64,000 nucleotides of DNA from Marinobacter sp. SS13-12 (GTDB taxonomy: Bacteria; Pseudomonadota; Gammaproteobacteria; Pseudomonadales; Oleiphilaceae): NCBI RefSeq assembly GCF_030227115.1, contig NZ_JASSUA010000001.1, forward strand, positions 1,736,001 to 1,800,000, in the 5' to 3' direction. The notes under the pieces were generated by a model that saw only the letters and a list, made by a program, of their open reading frames with translations, was not told the origin of the DNA and did no database searches. This document shows, in pieces, positions 55,705 through 64,000 of the stretch. Position 1 is the stretch's first letter. Each line of letters opens with the position of its first letter. The position numbers were made by a program, and so were the translations under genes.

Positions 55705-57402
55705 ATGTTCAAACGTGCCTTTGTTATTTTCGGGATAGGGCTTTTCTCACCGCCCGTGGCAGCAGATCCCGAAACGGACACCTGTATCGTCAGCGACGTC
55801 CAGCCCGAGTCAATCGACCTTGACCAGCCCCGCGACCAGTTGGCACGCCAGAGCGATATGGTGATCCCGGAAGGCGCCCGTATCGGCCAGGTTCGTATTA
55901 TTCGCCGACCGATTTTTGATGTCAGTGATCCGGACCAGGACAATGTTTTTTACCGCACCCTCAACGCACTCAATACCCCCACCTGGGAGTCGGCCCTGCG
56001 TGCCCAGCTGGTGTTCAGCGAGGGCAATGTCTACCAGCCGGATGCCATCGCCGAGTCCGAACGCATTCTCCGTCAGCGCGAGTACCTGGCCGCGGCCTGG
56101 GTTGGTGTCACTCGTGTCTGCGGGGATGAGGTGGAGGTGAGTGTTCTGGCACGGGATACCTGGACGTTATTTCCTACGGTCGGAGGGTCGCGTTCCGGTG
56201 GCGAGAACACCACCAACACCGGTATTTCCGACCCGAACTTTCTCGGGTCCGGTAAGAGCGTGGAGATTTCCTACACCAGGGACCCTGACCGCACCGAGAC
56301 CGGCATAAACTTTGATGATCCCAATGTTCTTGGTTCCCATTGGCAGTCGGGGTTTTCCTACGATAAACGCAGCGACGGCCGTGGTCGCAGTGCCTACCTG
56401 GAGCGTCCATTTTACAGCGAACGCACAGATTGGCGCTTCGGGCTCAGCGGCGTGGACGACGTACGGGAACAGTCCCGTTTCGTGGGTGCCGAGGCCATTG
56501 CTGATTACCACCGTAGCCAGGAATTCGTCAGTGTTGACGTAGGCTGGCGGCTGGCGGAGCAGGATGATCGCCAATGGAGGCTGCTTGCCGGCTGGCGTTA
56601 TGATGCGCTGGAATTTGAACGCCTGCCGGATGAGCCCGACCTGGACATACTGCCGGAAGACCGGACCCTGAGCTACCCATGGATCGGTTTTGACTACCGC
56701 GAAAACCGCTTCCGGGAGATGACAAACCTCACTCGCCTGCAGCGGGTTGAGGATGTCCGGGATGGGTTCGTGTGGCTGACAGAGCTGGGTTATTCATCTC
56801 CCGGACTGGGAGCTACAGAGGATCGCGTCGTATTGAACATGGAATTCGAGGATGCGCTGCTGGCTACCGAAACCGACTATGCCCGCTACGGGCTCAGCCA
56901 GAGTGGCAGCTATCGTCTGGATGAAAACCGTGTCGAGAATCTTCAGGGCACACTCGATCTGGAGTACTTTCACGGTGGTTCCGTGCGGTGGACGAGCTGG
57001 TATACCAATCTGTCTGTTACTGCAGCCCATAATCTGACCGCGGACCAGCAGCTATTAATCGGCGGTGAGAACGGCCTCCGAGGATATCCGAGTGACTACC
57101 AACAGGGTAACCGGCGAGCACTCTGGACGCTGGAGCGGCGCTATTTTCCGGACTGGCACCCGTTCAAGCTGTTCCGTCTGGGTGGTGTTCTGTTCACTGA
57201 CGTAGGTCGTGCCTGGTTCGATGACGGACGCAACAATGGCCCGGCTGAGGGCGTCCTGAAAGATGCGGGGTTCGGCGTGCGGCTGGCCTCAAACCGGATT
57301 GAAGTACAGCGGATGCTGCACCTGGACTTTGCTTTCCCGCTGGACGGGGACGACAGCATTGACCAGGTGCAGGTGTTGCTGCGGGGTCGAACGCAGTTCT
57401 AG
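55705..57402 (+). CDS. Omp85/BamA-family outer-membrane protein
   Basis: This 565-residue protein has a signal peptide (1-20), a POTRA-like region (about 55-150), and a C-terminal 16-strand barrel (about 155-565). The L6-loop motif is present as GENGLRGYP, and the chain ends in a Phe. It is shorter than BamA (about 800 residues), with perhaps one or two POTRA units, nearer to D15/TamA-like or two-partner-secretion relatives. It is divergent from the BamB-like lipoprotein, with 154 bases between starts. Confidence 0.88.
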   Translation: MFKRAFVIFGIGLFSPPVAADPETDTCIVSDVQPESIDLDQPRDQLARQSDMVIPEGARIGQVRIIRRPIFDVSDPDQDNVFYRTLNALNTPTWESALRAQLVFSEGNVYQPDAIAESERILRQREYLAAAWVGVTRVCGDEVEVSVLARDTWTLFPTVGGSRSGGENTTNTGISDPNFLGSGKSVEISYTRDPDRTETGINFDDPNVLGSHWQSGFSYDKRSDGRGRSAYLERPFYSERTDWRFGLSGVDDVREQSRFVGAEAIADYHRSQEFVSVDVGWRLAEQDDRQWRLLAGWRYDALEFERLPDEPDLDILPEDRTLSYPWIGFDYRENRFREMTNLTRLQRVEDVRDGFVWLTELGYSSPGLGATEDRVVLNMEFEDALLATETDYARYGLSQSGSYRLDENRVENLQGTLDLEYFHGGSVRWTSWYTNLSVTAAHNLTADQQLLIGGENGLRGYPSDYQQGNRRALWTLERRYFPDWHPFKLFRLGGVLFTDVGRAWFDDGRNNGPAEGVLKDAGFGVRLASNRIEVQRMLHLDFAFPLDGDDSIDQVQVLLRGRTQF

Positions 57403-57468
57403 GCGACGGTTCTGTGATCAGGCCTGGTGCGGCCAGCATGACTGGTCGTGGATGATCGTTCCATCCAG

Positions 57469-58386
57469 TTATTCGACAGAGCCGCGATAGCCGGACGGCG
57501 TTAACCCAAACCGGGCCTTGAACGTCCGGCTGAACTGGCTGGAATCATTGAAACCGCAGGCCAGGGCGATGGCGGTGATTTTATGCCCGGGCTGGCGTAG
57601 CAGATCTCGGGCCCGGGTCAGCCGCTGTTCCTGGACGTATTGATAGGGTGCACAGCCGAAGGTGGCACGGAACAGGCGCGCGAAGTGATAGGGGCTGAGG
57701 TTTACCCAGCCTGCCATCTCCGCGAGGGTCAGCGGCTGGTCCAGTTGCTGATGGATGCGCTCCTGCAGCAGCCTGCGATAATGCAGAGAGAGCTGGCCGG
57801 TGACAGCAGGCGGTGTCCTCTGCGCTGTGGAGTGGCGGCTGACCACCTGCAACAGCAGCCACTGTGCCAGATGGTCCATTGCCATGACCTGGCCAGGGGC
57901 CTGCCAGTCGCTCAGCGCCAGCAACTTCCCGGCCTGGGCCAGTACCGGGTCTTCAGCATGGTAGAGCTCGGCAAGCTCGACGTTGTGTGGTTCGCAATCC
58001 CAGGTTTGCTCTGCGCACTGGGTTATGTCGAGGTCATTAAAGTAGAAATGGAAGAATTCGAACTGACCGCCGATCTTCCAGGTGGAGCGGCTGCCCGCCG
58101 GAAACAGGCAAACGGCACCGGGGAACCCCTGGCTCACGGCCTGCCCATTGACGATCCGTCTGGCTTTGGCACCCTCGTTGATGTAGATGCTCAGGGCGTG
58201 GTGGTTAGGCCGCTCATAACGCACTTCCCCCTTGCGGTTCTGCCACTGCGCCAGCGCCCGCCCCTTATCCAGTTCCATCAGTTTCTGTGGCGACACGCCG
58301 GCGGCTTTCAGCGTGTCTACGATATCGCGGCGATTCTGCCGGGGCTTGGTCGGTGAAGCGTTTGTGGGTATTTGGTCGGTATCCAT
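57469..58386 (-). CDS. AraC-family transcriptional regulator
   Basis: This 305-residue protein has an N-terminal cupin-like sensor (about 60-200) and a C-terminal double helix-turn-helix (about 215-300) with NLSPYHFARLFRATFGCAP and GFNDSSQFSRTFKARFG. GGAGG precedes ATG at 58386; TTG at 58401 is the alternative. It is divergent from the DMT transporter, a common arrangement for control of an exporter by its regulator. Effector unknown. Confidence 0.92.
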   Translation of the reverse strand: MDTDQIPTNASPTKPRQNRRDIVDTLKAAGVSPQKLMELDKGRALAQWQNRKGEVRYERPNHHALSIYINEGAKARRIVNGQAVSQGFPGAVCLFPAGSRSTWKIGGQFEFFHFYFNDLDITQCAEQTWDCEPHNVELAELYHAEDPVLAQAGKLLALSDWQAPGQVMAMDHLAQWLLLQVVSRHSTAQRTPPAVTGQLSLHYRRLLQERIHQQLDQPLTLAEMAGWVNLSPYHFARLFRATFGCAPYQYVQEQRLTRARDLLRQPGHKITAIALACGFNDSSQFSRTFKARFGLTPSGYRGSVE

Positions 58387-58505
58387 AGCGGGCCTCCGCA
58401 AGAATCATCCATGGTTGCGCAGGATCTGACAAGTCTTGCCCTCTCCAACCCCTTACTCTGTCCTTGTCGTTTGGTTACGTGCAACTTTTTTCTGGAATAC
58501 CTGCC

Positions 58506-59378
58506 ATGCCTGTTTCTGCTCATTATGCTCTCACTGTGCTGATATGGGGCCTTACCTGGACAGCTATTCGTTTGCAGGTAGAGTCGGCACCGGTTGATAT
58601 TTCGGTGTTCTACCGTTTTCTCATGGCCTCTGTTGTGACCCTGACGGTGCTTGCGTTGATGCGACGCCTGCAGAAGCTGAGCCTGAAGCAGCACAGCTGG
58701 CTGGTGCTTCAGGGGCTTACCCTGTACAGCGTGAATTTTCTGCTGATCTATCGCGCTGCGGAGTCGATGACCAGTGGCCTTCTGGCGGTGGTGTTCTCGC
58801 TGGTGGCGCTGTTCAACGCGGTTAATGGTTGGTTGTGGCTACGGCTGAAGCCCACCGCCCGACTGTACCCGGCCGTGGCACTGGGCATAAGCGGCGTCGC
58901 GTTGTTATTCTGGCATGACCTGCAGTTGGGTAACGCAACCGGTGCCAGCATACTGTTTGCCGCTGCGGGTACTTTCTGGTTTTCCATGGGGAACCTGGTG
59001 AGCATAAAGGTGCGACTGGCAGAGATCCCCCTGCTGGTCGCCAATGCCTGGGGCATGGTCTACGGTGCCTTGATCCTGGGTGTCTGGTGCCTGATTCAGG
59101 GGGTTGAGTGGGTGGTGCCCACAACAGCCACCTTCTGGAGTGCAACGGTGTTCCTTGCGGTTCCCGGCTCCATCATTGCCTTCTATTCCTATATCACAGT
59201 GATTCAGACGCTGGGCGCTGACAAGGCGGGCTATGCAACGGTGCTGTTCCCGATCGTGGCCTTGAGTGTGTCCACCTGGCTGGAGGGTTTCGAGTGGACC
59301 ATTACAGCGGTGTTGGGAGCGATACTGGCCATACTGGGGAACTACGTGTTGTTTCGTCGACCCGGTCAGAAGACGTAG
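58506..59378 (+). CDS. DMT/EamA transporter
   Basis: This 290-residue protein has ten helices in two five-helix repeats, the EamA fold. WGLTWTAIR in the first helix and DKAGYATVLFPIVAL near residue 240 are typical. It likely exports or takes up small metabolites or amino acids. ATG at 58506 is preferred; a TTG at 58464 is upstream. Divergent from AraC. Confidence 0.88.
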   Translation: MPVSAHYALTVLIWGLTWTAIRLQVESAPVDISVFYRFLMASVVTLTVLALMRRLQKLSLKQHSWLVLQGLTLYSVNFLLIYRAAESMTSGLLAVVFSLVALFNAVNGWLWLRLKPTARLYPAVALGISGVALLFWHDLQLGNATGASILFAAAGTFWFSMGNLVSIKVRLAEIPLLVANAWGMVYGALILGVWCLIQGVEWVVPTTATFWSATVFLAVPGSIIAFYSYITVIQTLGADKAGYATVLFPIVALSVSTWLEGFEWTITAVLGAILAILGNYVLFRRPGQKT

Positions 59379-59432
59379 CGTCTGCTGTATACTGCGAACG
59401 AAAACACTCCCGGAAAATAATGGACGAGCGCA

Positions 59433-59705
59433 ATGACAAACAGAGTTGATATCCATTACTGCACAGGCTGCCGCTGGCTGCTACGTTCAGCCTGGATGGC
59501 ACAGGAACTGCTGACCACCTTCGAAGGCGAGCTGGAATCGCTGGCGTTGCATCCGGGAAGCGGTGGAATTTTCGAGGTGTGGGTTAATGAAAAGCGGATC
59601 TGGTCCCGCAAGGAGCAAGAAGGATTTCCGGAGATCAAGGTGCTCAAGCAACTGGTACGGGACGAAATCGACCCTGAACGCTCGCTCGGACACGTGGATC
59701 GCTGA
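59433..59705 (+). CDS. SelT/SelW/SelH-family (Rdx) protein
   Basis: This 90-residue thioredoxin-like protein has the CTGC redox motif at residues 10-13, where selenoprotein W relatives have CxxU. The short beta-alpha-beta fold and EGFPEIKVLKQLVRDEI end match the family. It likely acts as a thiol redox protein. GGACGAG precedes the ATG. Confidence 0.92.
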   Translation: MTNRVDIHYCTGCRWLLRSAWMAQELLTTFEGELESLALHPGSGGIFEVWVNEKRIWSRKEQEGFPEIKVLKQLVRDEIDPERSLGHVDR

Positions 59706-59734
59706 AGCCCGGGACCAACGAGTCTACCCGGGCT
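59706..59734. terminator. hairpin after the Rdx gene, weak terminator candidate
   Basis: AGCCCGGG at 59706-59713 pairs perfectly with CCCGGGCT at 59727-59734 around a 13-base loop, directly after the Rdx stop. No T-run follows. Confidence 0.4.
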
Positions 59735-59757
59735 CTCCTGTTACGGGCCTGGTGCCC

Positions 59758-59901
59758 TCAGAAGGAATGCCCCAGTAATCCCAGAACGCCCAGAACGATC
59801 AGGTAGCCTGCCACGATATAGTTGAGCAGCTTTGGAAATACCAGTATGCCAATGCCTGCACCCAGACTGATCAGGGGGGCAAGTTCAAGGTGAAGTGTCA
59901 T
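59758..59901 (-). CDS. DUF3096 small membrane protein
   Basis: This encodes 47 residues and is almost entirely hydrophobic, with two short helices around FPKLLNYIVAGYLIVLG, matching the DUF3096 pattern. AGGAGA lies about ten bases before the ATG. It lies 21 bases downstream of the DUF3185 gene on the same strand; these small membrane proteins are likely one transcript. Function unknown. Confidence 0.85.
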   Translation of the reverse strand: MTLHLELAPLISLGAGIGILVFPKLLNYIVAGYLIVLGVLGLLGHSF

Positions 59902-59922
59902 ACGTCTGGTCTCCTGCAATGA

Positions 59923-60126
59923 TTATTTTCTGACGAACGCCAGGAATCCACCCGCAACAACGGCTGCGGCGCCACCAATCAGGTACCACATGGTTTCATC
60001 CGTAAAGCGACCAGTGAGCGTTTCAGTAATCTGGTCCCCCACTGATTGTGTAGACTGGTACCCGAAGAAGAGCAGGGCAATACCAACCACCAGCAGAACT
60101 AGGCCAATGAGTTTCGTGCTTCCCAT
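59923..60126 (-). CDS. DUF3185 family small membrane protein
   Basis: This 67-residue protein has two helices (about 4-22 and 45-64) flanking a hydrophilic linker with SVGDQITETLTGRFTDET, matching DUF3185. AAGGAAA precedes ATG at 60126; the frame extends to 60159. Upstream gene of the DUF3096 pair. Function unknown. Confidence 0.87.
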   Translation of the reverse strand: MGSTKLIGLVLLVVGIALLFFGYQSTQSVGDQITETLTGRFTDETMWYLIGGAAAVVAGGFLAFVRK

Positions 60127-60240
60127 TCCAATTTCCTTATAGTGTGCTTGTGGAACCAAATCTCAAGGCCCAAAGTAGCCCTGAACCTGCCAGTGTAGCA
60201 GGTGAATGGGGCAGGGTATCTTACCGGAGTGCAACTGTTA

Positions 60241-60633
60241 ATGACTGCCATGACCAACGACGAAATGAACCAGGTCCTCGAATTGAATGGTGAAGAGCGA
60301 TACGACTACTTCCTGAGCCTGGTGGGTGAAGAGCGGGAAATCTGGATTCTGGTGAATGCGGAGAACCGCTTCCTGAAGATCGAATCGGACGACGGTGCCC
60401 TTGCTCATTTGCCGGTATGGCCCAGCTCGGCGTTTGCGATGGAGTACGCGAAAGGTGCCAGTGACCTCTCCCCGAAAAGTATCTCGCTCCCTGATTTTTT
60501 CAAAAAATGGGTACCTGGCCTGACCAAAGACGGCCTGGAGGTAGGTGTCTTTCCCGGCCGCGATGACACACTGTGGATAACAGAGCCAGAGGAGCTGAAG
60601 CGCGACCTGCAGGACGAGATGTCAAGCTTCTGA
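60241..60633 (+). CDS. DUF2750-like protein
   Basis: This 130-residue soluble protein has the layout of DUF2750 proteins: a helical N-terminus, WILVNAENRFLKI, then LPVWPSSAFAMEYA and a C-terminal LEVGVFPGRD segment. GGAGTG lies about ten bases before ATG at 60241; ATG at 60250 is possible. It is 16 bases before the DUF2339 gene and co-transcribed. Function unknown. Confidence 0.75.
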   Translation: MTAMTNDEMNQVLELNGEERYDYFLSLVGEEREIWILVNAENRFLKIESDDGALAHLPVWPSSAFAMEYAKGASDLSPKSISLPDFFKKWVPGLTKDGLEVGVFPGRDDTLWITEPEELKRDLQDEMSSF

Positions 60634-60649
60634 AGAAGGGGAAAAGAGC

Positions 60650-63223
60650 TTGGAAGCATTACTCATCATCCTGGTTTTAGCCGTTGCGGTGCTTGTTCCT
60701 GTTGGCTCCGTCCTGGGCTTTCTCGCCTTTCGCCGGCGTGGTGACCAGGCAGCTCGTATGGCGTCGCTGGAGCACGAGTTGTCAGTGGTGCAAACGGAAA
60801 TTGCAGGGCTCAGGCGCCAGATGGCACGGGGGGATCAACCGCCGGCATTGGAACTGGACGAGCCTGAAGCGCCCGTCGTCACTGCACGGCATCTGACGGA
60901 ACAGCATCCCGGGCCAGCCGCGCCATCAACCGATGATTGGGCTGCGTCGCCCCGCCCGGAAGCCAGTAGCGCATCGGACTCAGGAAAGTCTTCCCGCCTG
61001 GTTCGTACCCTGAAAGAAAACTGGATGGTCTGGCTTGGCGGTCTGAGTGTGGGACTGGCGGGAATATTCATGGTCAGCCACTCTATCAATGCCGGGCTTA
61101 TTGGCCCTGTGCAGCAACTGATCATGGCTCTGGCAAGTGGTCTTGCGTTGCATGCGGGAGCGGAATACCTGCGCCGCCGTAACCAGGGTGCTGACCAGGT
61201 GTTCGCCGCGCTGGCGGGCGGCGGCAGTATTACCTTATATGCCGCATTGCTGGCCGGTGTACACCACTATGGGCTGGTCAGCCCGACGGTGGCGCTGGTC
61301 GGCCTGGCGGCGGTATCACTGGGTACCATGGTGTTGGCACTGGTTCATGGCCCGTTGCTGGCCGTCATGGGGTTAAGTGGTGCCTATCTGGTGCCTCTGC
61401 TGATCGGTGGTGAGGATGGCAGCGTGGCATTTGTGCTGGCTTACAGCTTCCTGATTACCCTCAGCTCGCTGCTGTTGATGCGCTATGTGTATCGCGACTG
61501 GCTGTGGTACGCCACGTTGGCTGGTGCACTTTTGTGGTGGTTGGTTACCGTGTCTTCTGCTGCCGTCGGAGCCGCGACAGCCTGGTATATCGCCGGTTTG
61601 TTCCTGGTCTTCGCGATCCTGCCGGGTGCGGCAAAGGTGGAGGTGCCGCGCCTGCGGGAGGTCCTGGTATCACTGCTGATTATCTGGGCACTGTCGATGG
61701 ATGACCAGTCAGTTTCCAGCCCGTTGTTCTGGAGCTGGTTGTTGATCCTGCCAGTGGCGGCGCTGGCTCCACAGAGCCGCGGAACGCTGTGGTTTCTTCC
61801 CTGGGGTGCGGTGCTGGCCAGCGCAGCAGGCTGGTTGGGGTACAGGGCTCGCAGTGGCGCAGACTCGCTGTTCCCGACTCAGATGCCCCTGGAGCAACAG
61901 GACAGCTTTCTTTCCTATCTCATTGCTGCCGGCGTAATCACTGTTGGTCTGGGGTTGTGGCACTGGGTGCGTCAGAGTGATCAGCGGCGGTGGGCCTCGT
62001 TAACGTTTCTGTCACCCCTGGTATGGCTGGTTCTCGGCTGGTTACTGATTCACGGCTCCGAAACGTCCGTCACCTGGTCGGTGGCGATGCTGGTCATCGG
62101 CGGCGTGTACGGTGTGCTGGCCTGGAAAATGGAAGCGCTCGAACGCTATCGGCGTGGCGTTGTCTGGGCCGTTCTCGCGGCGCACATAAGTTACTCCCTG
62201 GCAGCAGTGATGCTGTTCCGCGAAGGCTCACTGACGCTCGCACTTTCAGCCCAGTTTGTCAGTCTGACCTGGCTGGCACGCCACTATGAGATGCCGGAAC
62301 TGTACCTGTTGTTGAAAGTGGCGCTGGCCCTGGTCGTTGCACGGCTGACCTTCAATCCATGGTTGCAGGACTACGATGCCACCGTGCATTGGTCCTTGTG
62401 GACCTATGGTGGGGCGGCGCTGTTTGCCGGCATTGCCACCTTGATGGCCGGCAGGAATCATGGCATTCGCCCGTGGCTCGAAGGGGCAACACTGCATTTG
62501 CTGGTGTTGTTCCTCGGCGCGGAGATGCGTCATTGGCTCTATGAGGGCGATATTTTTGCCCTTGAGTACAGTTTCACCGAGGCGACCATCAACACCTTGC
62601 TGTGGGGCGCGCTTAGCCTGACCTACATGGTGCGCGCAAGAGCAAGCCAGTCGCTGGAATGGCTCTATCGCCTGTTCTCGTGGATTCTGCTTGGACTGTC
62701 CATCCTGAGTTATCTCACTCTCGTTACTGTGCACAATCCCTGGTGGGGCGACAGCGTCATTGGTGATGCTGCGATATTCAACATGCTGTTGCCTGCCTTT
62801 GGTGGCCCGGTGCTGCTGGTGCTTGTTGCAAGCCGGTTCCCTCAGCTTGCACCCCGGCTATGGTCGTTGTGCGTGGCAGCTGCCTGTTTTGCGTTGTTTA
62901 CCCTGCTGGAAATTCGCCAGCTCTGGCAGGGTAGTGAGATGGGGCTGTCGTTCGGTGTGTCAGAGGGGGAGTTGTACAGCTATTCGGTGGTGGGCATGTT
63001 GTATGCCATTGCCGCCATTCTCTATTCTACGAGACGTGACAATGAGGTGCTTCACAAGGCGGGCATGGCCCTTCTGGGTATTGTGATTGGCAAGATATTC
63101 CTGGTCGACATGGCGGGCCTGCAGGGCCTGTGGCGGGTAGCCGCATTCATGGGGCTTGGCCTGGCGTTGTTAGGGTTGGCCTGGATGTACGGGAAAACGC
63201 GGCGCACGCCTGAGAGTAGCTAG
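60650..63223 (+). CDS. DUF2339 large membrane protein
   Basis: This 857-residue inner-membrane protein has an N-terminal helix, a coiled-coil and Pro/Ala-rich region (about 25-110), and then more than twenty membrane helices to the end, the pattern of DUF2339. NWMVWLGGLSVGLAGIFMVSH near the start of the membrane part is characteristic. It starts at TTG with AGGGGA upstream. Function unknown; transport or cell-envelope roles have been suggested for relatives. Confidence 0.85.
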   Translation: MEALLIILVLAVAVLVPVGSVLGFLAFRRRGDQAARMASLEHELSVVQTEIAGLRRQMARGDQPPALELDEPEAPVVTARHLTEQHPGPAAPSTDDWAASPRPEASSASDSGKSSRLVRTLKENWMVWLGGLSVGLAGIFMVSHSINAGLIGPVQQLIMALASGLALHAGAEYLRRRNQGADQVFAALAGGGSITLYAALLAGVHHYGLVSPTVALVGLAAVSLGTMVLALVHGPLLAVMGLSGAYLVPLLIGGEDGSVAFVLAYSFLITLSSLLLMRYVYRDWLWYATLAGALLWWLVTVSSAAVGAATAWYIAGLFLVFAILPGAAKVEVPRLREVLVSLLIIWALSMDDQSVSSPLFWSWLLILPVAALAPQSRGTLWFLPWGAVLASAAGWLGYRARSGADSLFPTQMPLEQQDSFLSYLIAAGVITVGLGLWHWVRQSDQRRWASLTFLSPLVWLVLGWLLIHGSETSVTWSVAMLVIGGVYGVLAWKMEALERYRRGVVWAVLAAHISYSLAAVMLFREGSLTLALSAQFVSLTWLARHYEMPELYLLLKVALALVVARLTFNPWLQDYDATVHWSLWTYGGAALFAGIATLMAGRNHGIRPWLEGATLHLLVLFLGAEMRHWLYEGDIFALEYSFTEATINTLLWGALSLTYMVRARASQSLEWLYRLFSWILLGLSILSYLTLVTVHNPWWGDSVIGDAAIFNMLLPAFGGPVLLVLVASRFPQLAPRLWSLCVAAACFALFTLLEIRQLWQGSEMGLSFGVSEGELYSYSVVGMLYAIAAILYSTRRDNEVLHKAGMALLGIVIGKIFLVDMAGLQGLWRVAAFMGLGLALLGLAWMYGKTRRTPESS

Positions 63224-63285
63224 TTTGGGCAGAAGGTGGCAAAGTTCGCCACTCCAAAATTCAACTTCAGCAAGAGGGTATTCCG

Positions 63286-63984
63286 GTGACGGACCTTGTA
63301 AATTACCAATTGGAAGATGGCGTAGCCACAATCACTATCAGTAACGGCAAGGCGAATGCGCTGAGCCACGACGTGTTTGAAGCGCTGAATCACGCCCTTG
63401 ACCGGGCCGAGGAAGACAATGCAGTGGTCATTCTGACCGGGCAGCCCGGTATTCTTTCCGGCGGCTACGACCTGAAGGAAATGCAGAAGGGGCCGAAGGA
63501 AGCGTCCGCGCTGGTCACGGTCGGTTCACGGTTCACCCGTCGCCTGGCAGCCTTCCCGCTGCCGATAATCGGTGCCTGCAGTGGCCACGCCATTGCCAAG
63601 GGCGCGTTCATTCTCCTGTCAGTGGACTACCGCATTGGTATCGAGGGTGATTTCAAGCTGGGCCTGAACGAAGTGGCCATCGGTATGACTATGCACCATG
63701 CCGGTATCGAGATTGCGCGCCATCGCCTGTCGCCGGCGCATTTTTACCGTTCTGTGATTAACGCGGAAATCTTCAGCCCCAGAGGAGCCGTTGATGCCGG
63801 TTTCCTGGATGAGGTGGTTGCGCCGGAGCAGCTTAAGGAGAGGGCGAATGAAGTGGCCCAGCAGTTCCGTAAGCTGAACATGAAGGCGCACGAGCAGACC
63901 AAGCGTAAAGCCAAGGCCGCGTATCTCGAACTTCTGGATGATTGTATCCTGAAGGACGCAGAACACCTTGGTTTAATGGCCTGA
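63286..63984 (+). CDS. crotonase-family protein (enoyl-CoA hydratase/isomerase type)
   Basis: This 232-residue protein has the crotonase fold, with oxyanion-hole glycines in SGGYDL and GHAIAKG. The position of the first catalytic Glu of hydratases (Glu144 in rat enzyme) is Phe here, while the second Glu is kept in LNEVAIG. This favours an isomerase or another crotonase reaction over a standard hydratase. GTG start with AGAGGG upstream. CoA substrate unknown. Confidence 0.9.
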   Translation: MTDLVNYQLEDGVATITISNGKANALSHDVFEALNHALDRAEEDNAVVILTGQPGILSGGYDLKEMQKGPKEASALVTVGSRFTRRLAAFPLPIIGACSGHAIAKGAFILLSVDYRIGIEGDFKLGLNEVAIGMTMHHAGIEIARHRLSPAHFYRSVINAEIFSPRGAVDAGFLDEVVAPEQLKERANEVAQQFRKLNMKAHEQTKRKAKAAYLELLDDCILKDAEHLGLMA

Positions 63985-64000
63985 GAATGCGTGGCCTGAT

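Noticed and set aside
1..64000. CRISPR arrays, insertion sequences, integrases, tRNA and rRNA genes
   Set aside because: None was seen: no repeat-spacer pattern, transposase or integrase product, or recognisable structural RNA.

Overview
The window is ordinary chromosomal sequence of a GC-rich marine gammaproteobacterium. Gene content points to Marinobacter or a close relative: an extracellular PHB depolymerase, NnrU, copper nitrite reductase, DUF3010 and SEC-C proteins, many 7TMR-DISM/EAL proteins and an ice-binding protein. The genus is an inference from gene content only. Genes are densely packed on both strands. No rRNA, tRNA, CRISPR array, insertion sequence, phage or integrase was found. 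Several genes start inside longer open frames; starts given here were chosen from ribosome binding sites and signal peptides.

Layout. 0-5.7 kb: small membrane protein, 7TMR-DISM diguanylate cyclase, patatin phospholipase, PEP-CTERM protein, YqeY protein, FabG/PhaB-type reductase. 5.9-13.6 kb: MFS exporter, outer-membrane protein, M14 peptidase, NirK with a fused N-terminal cupredoxin and an FNR/Dnr-like promoter, methyltransferase, MscS channel, NAD(P)-binding protein. 13.6-18.5 kb: a leftward run of GGCT-like protein, Lon-family protease, UspA-like protein and alpha/beta hydrolase. 18.7-28.2 kb: SEC-C and DUF3010 proteins, then a c-di-GMP block: PilZ-Rossmann fusion followed by a 7TMR EAL protein, RNase Z, and a rightward GAF-EAL / GNAT / HDAC-family run. 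28.2-35.3 kb: TenA, a DUF1656-HlyD-FUSC efflux operon, CsbD, MDR dehydrogenase, homocysteine methyltransferase-like protein, isochorismatase-like hydrolase. 35.5-44.7 kb: Fn3 lipoprotein, AraC regulator, fatty-acid-hydroxylase-like protein, ice-binding lipoprotein, PHB depolymerase, MFS transporter, periplasmic solute-binding protein. 44.8-52.1 kb: TetR plus two hotdog proteins, NnrU, two unknown small proteins, YjdF-like protein, a third EAL protein, SDR. 52.1-64 kb: remnant of an outer-membrane gene, CPBP protease, Acg-type nitroreductase, a divergent beta-propeller lipoprotein / Omp85 pair, AraC, DMT transporter, Rdx protein, small DUF3096 and DUF3185 proteins, DUF2750, DUF2339 and a crotonase.

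Themes. Cyclic-di-GMP signalling is heavily represented: one cyclase without an I-site, three EAL proteins with degenerate GGDEF domains, and one PilZ protein. The points most worth following are the PilZ-Rossmann fusion paired with an EAL enzyme, the EAL/acetyltransferase/deacetylase-like operon, the BamB-like/Omp85 divergent pair, and the nirK promoter geometry.
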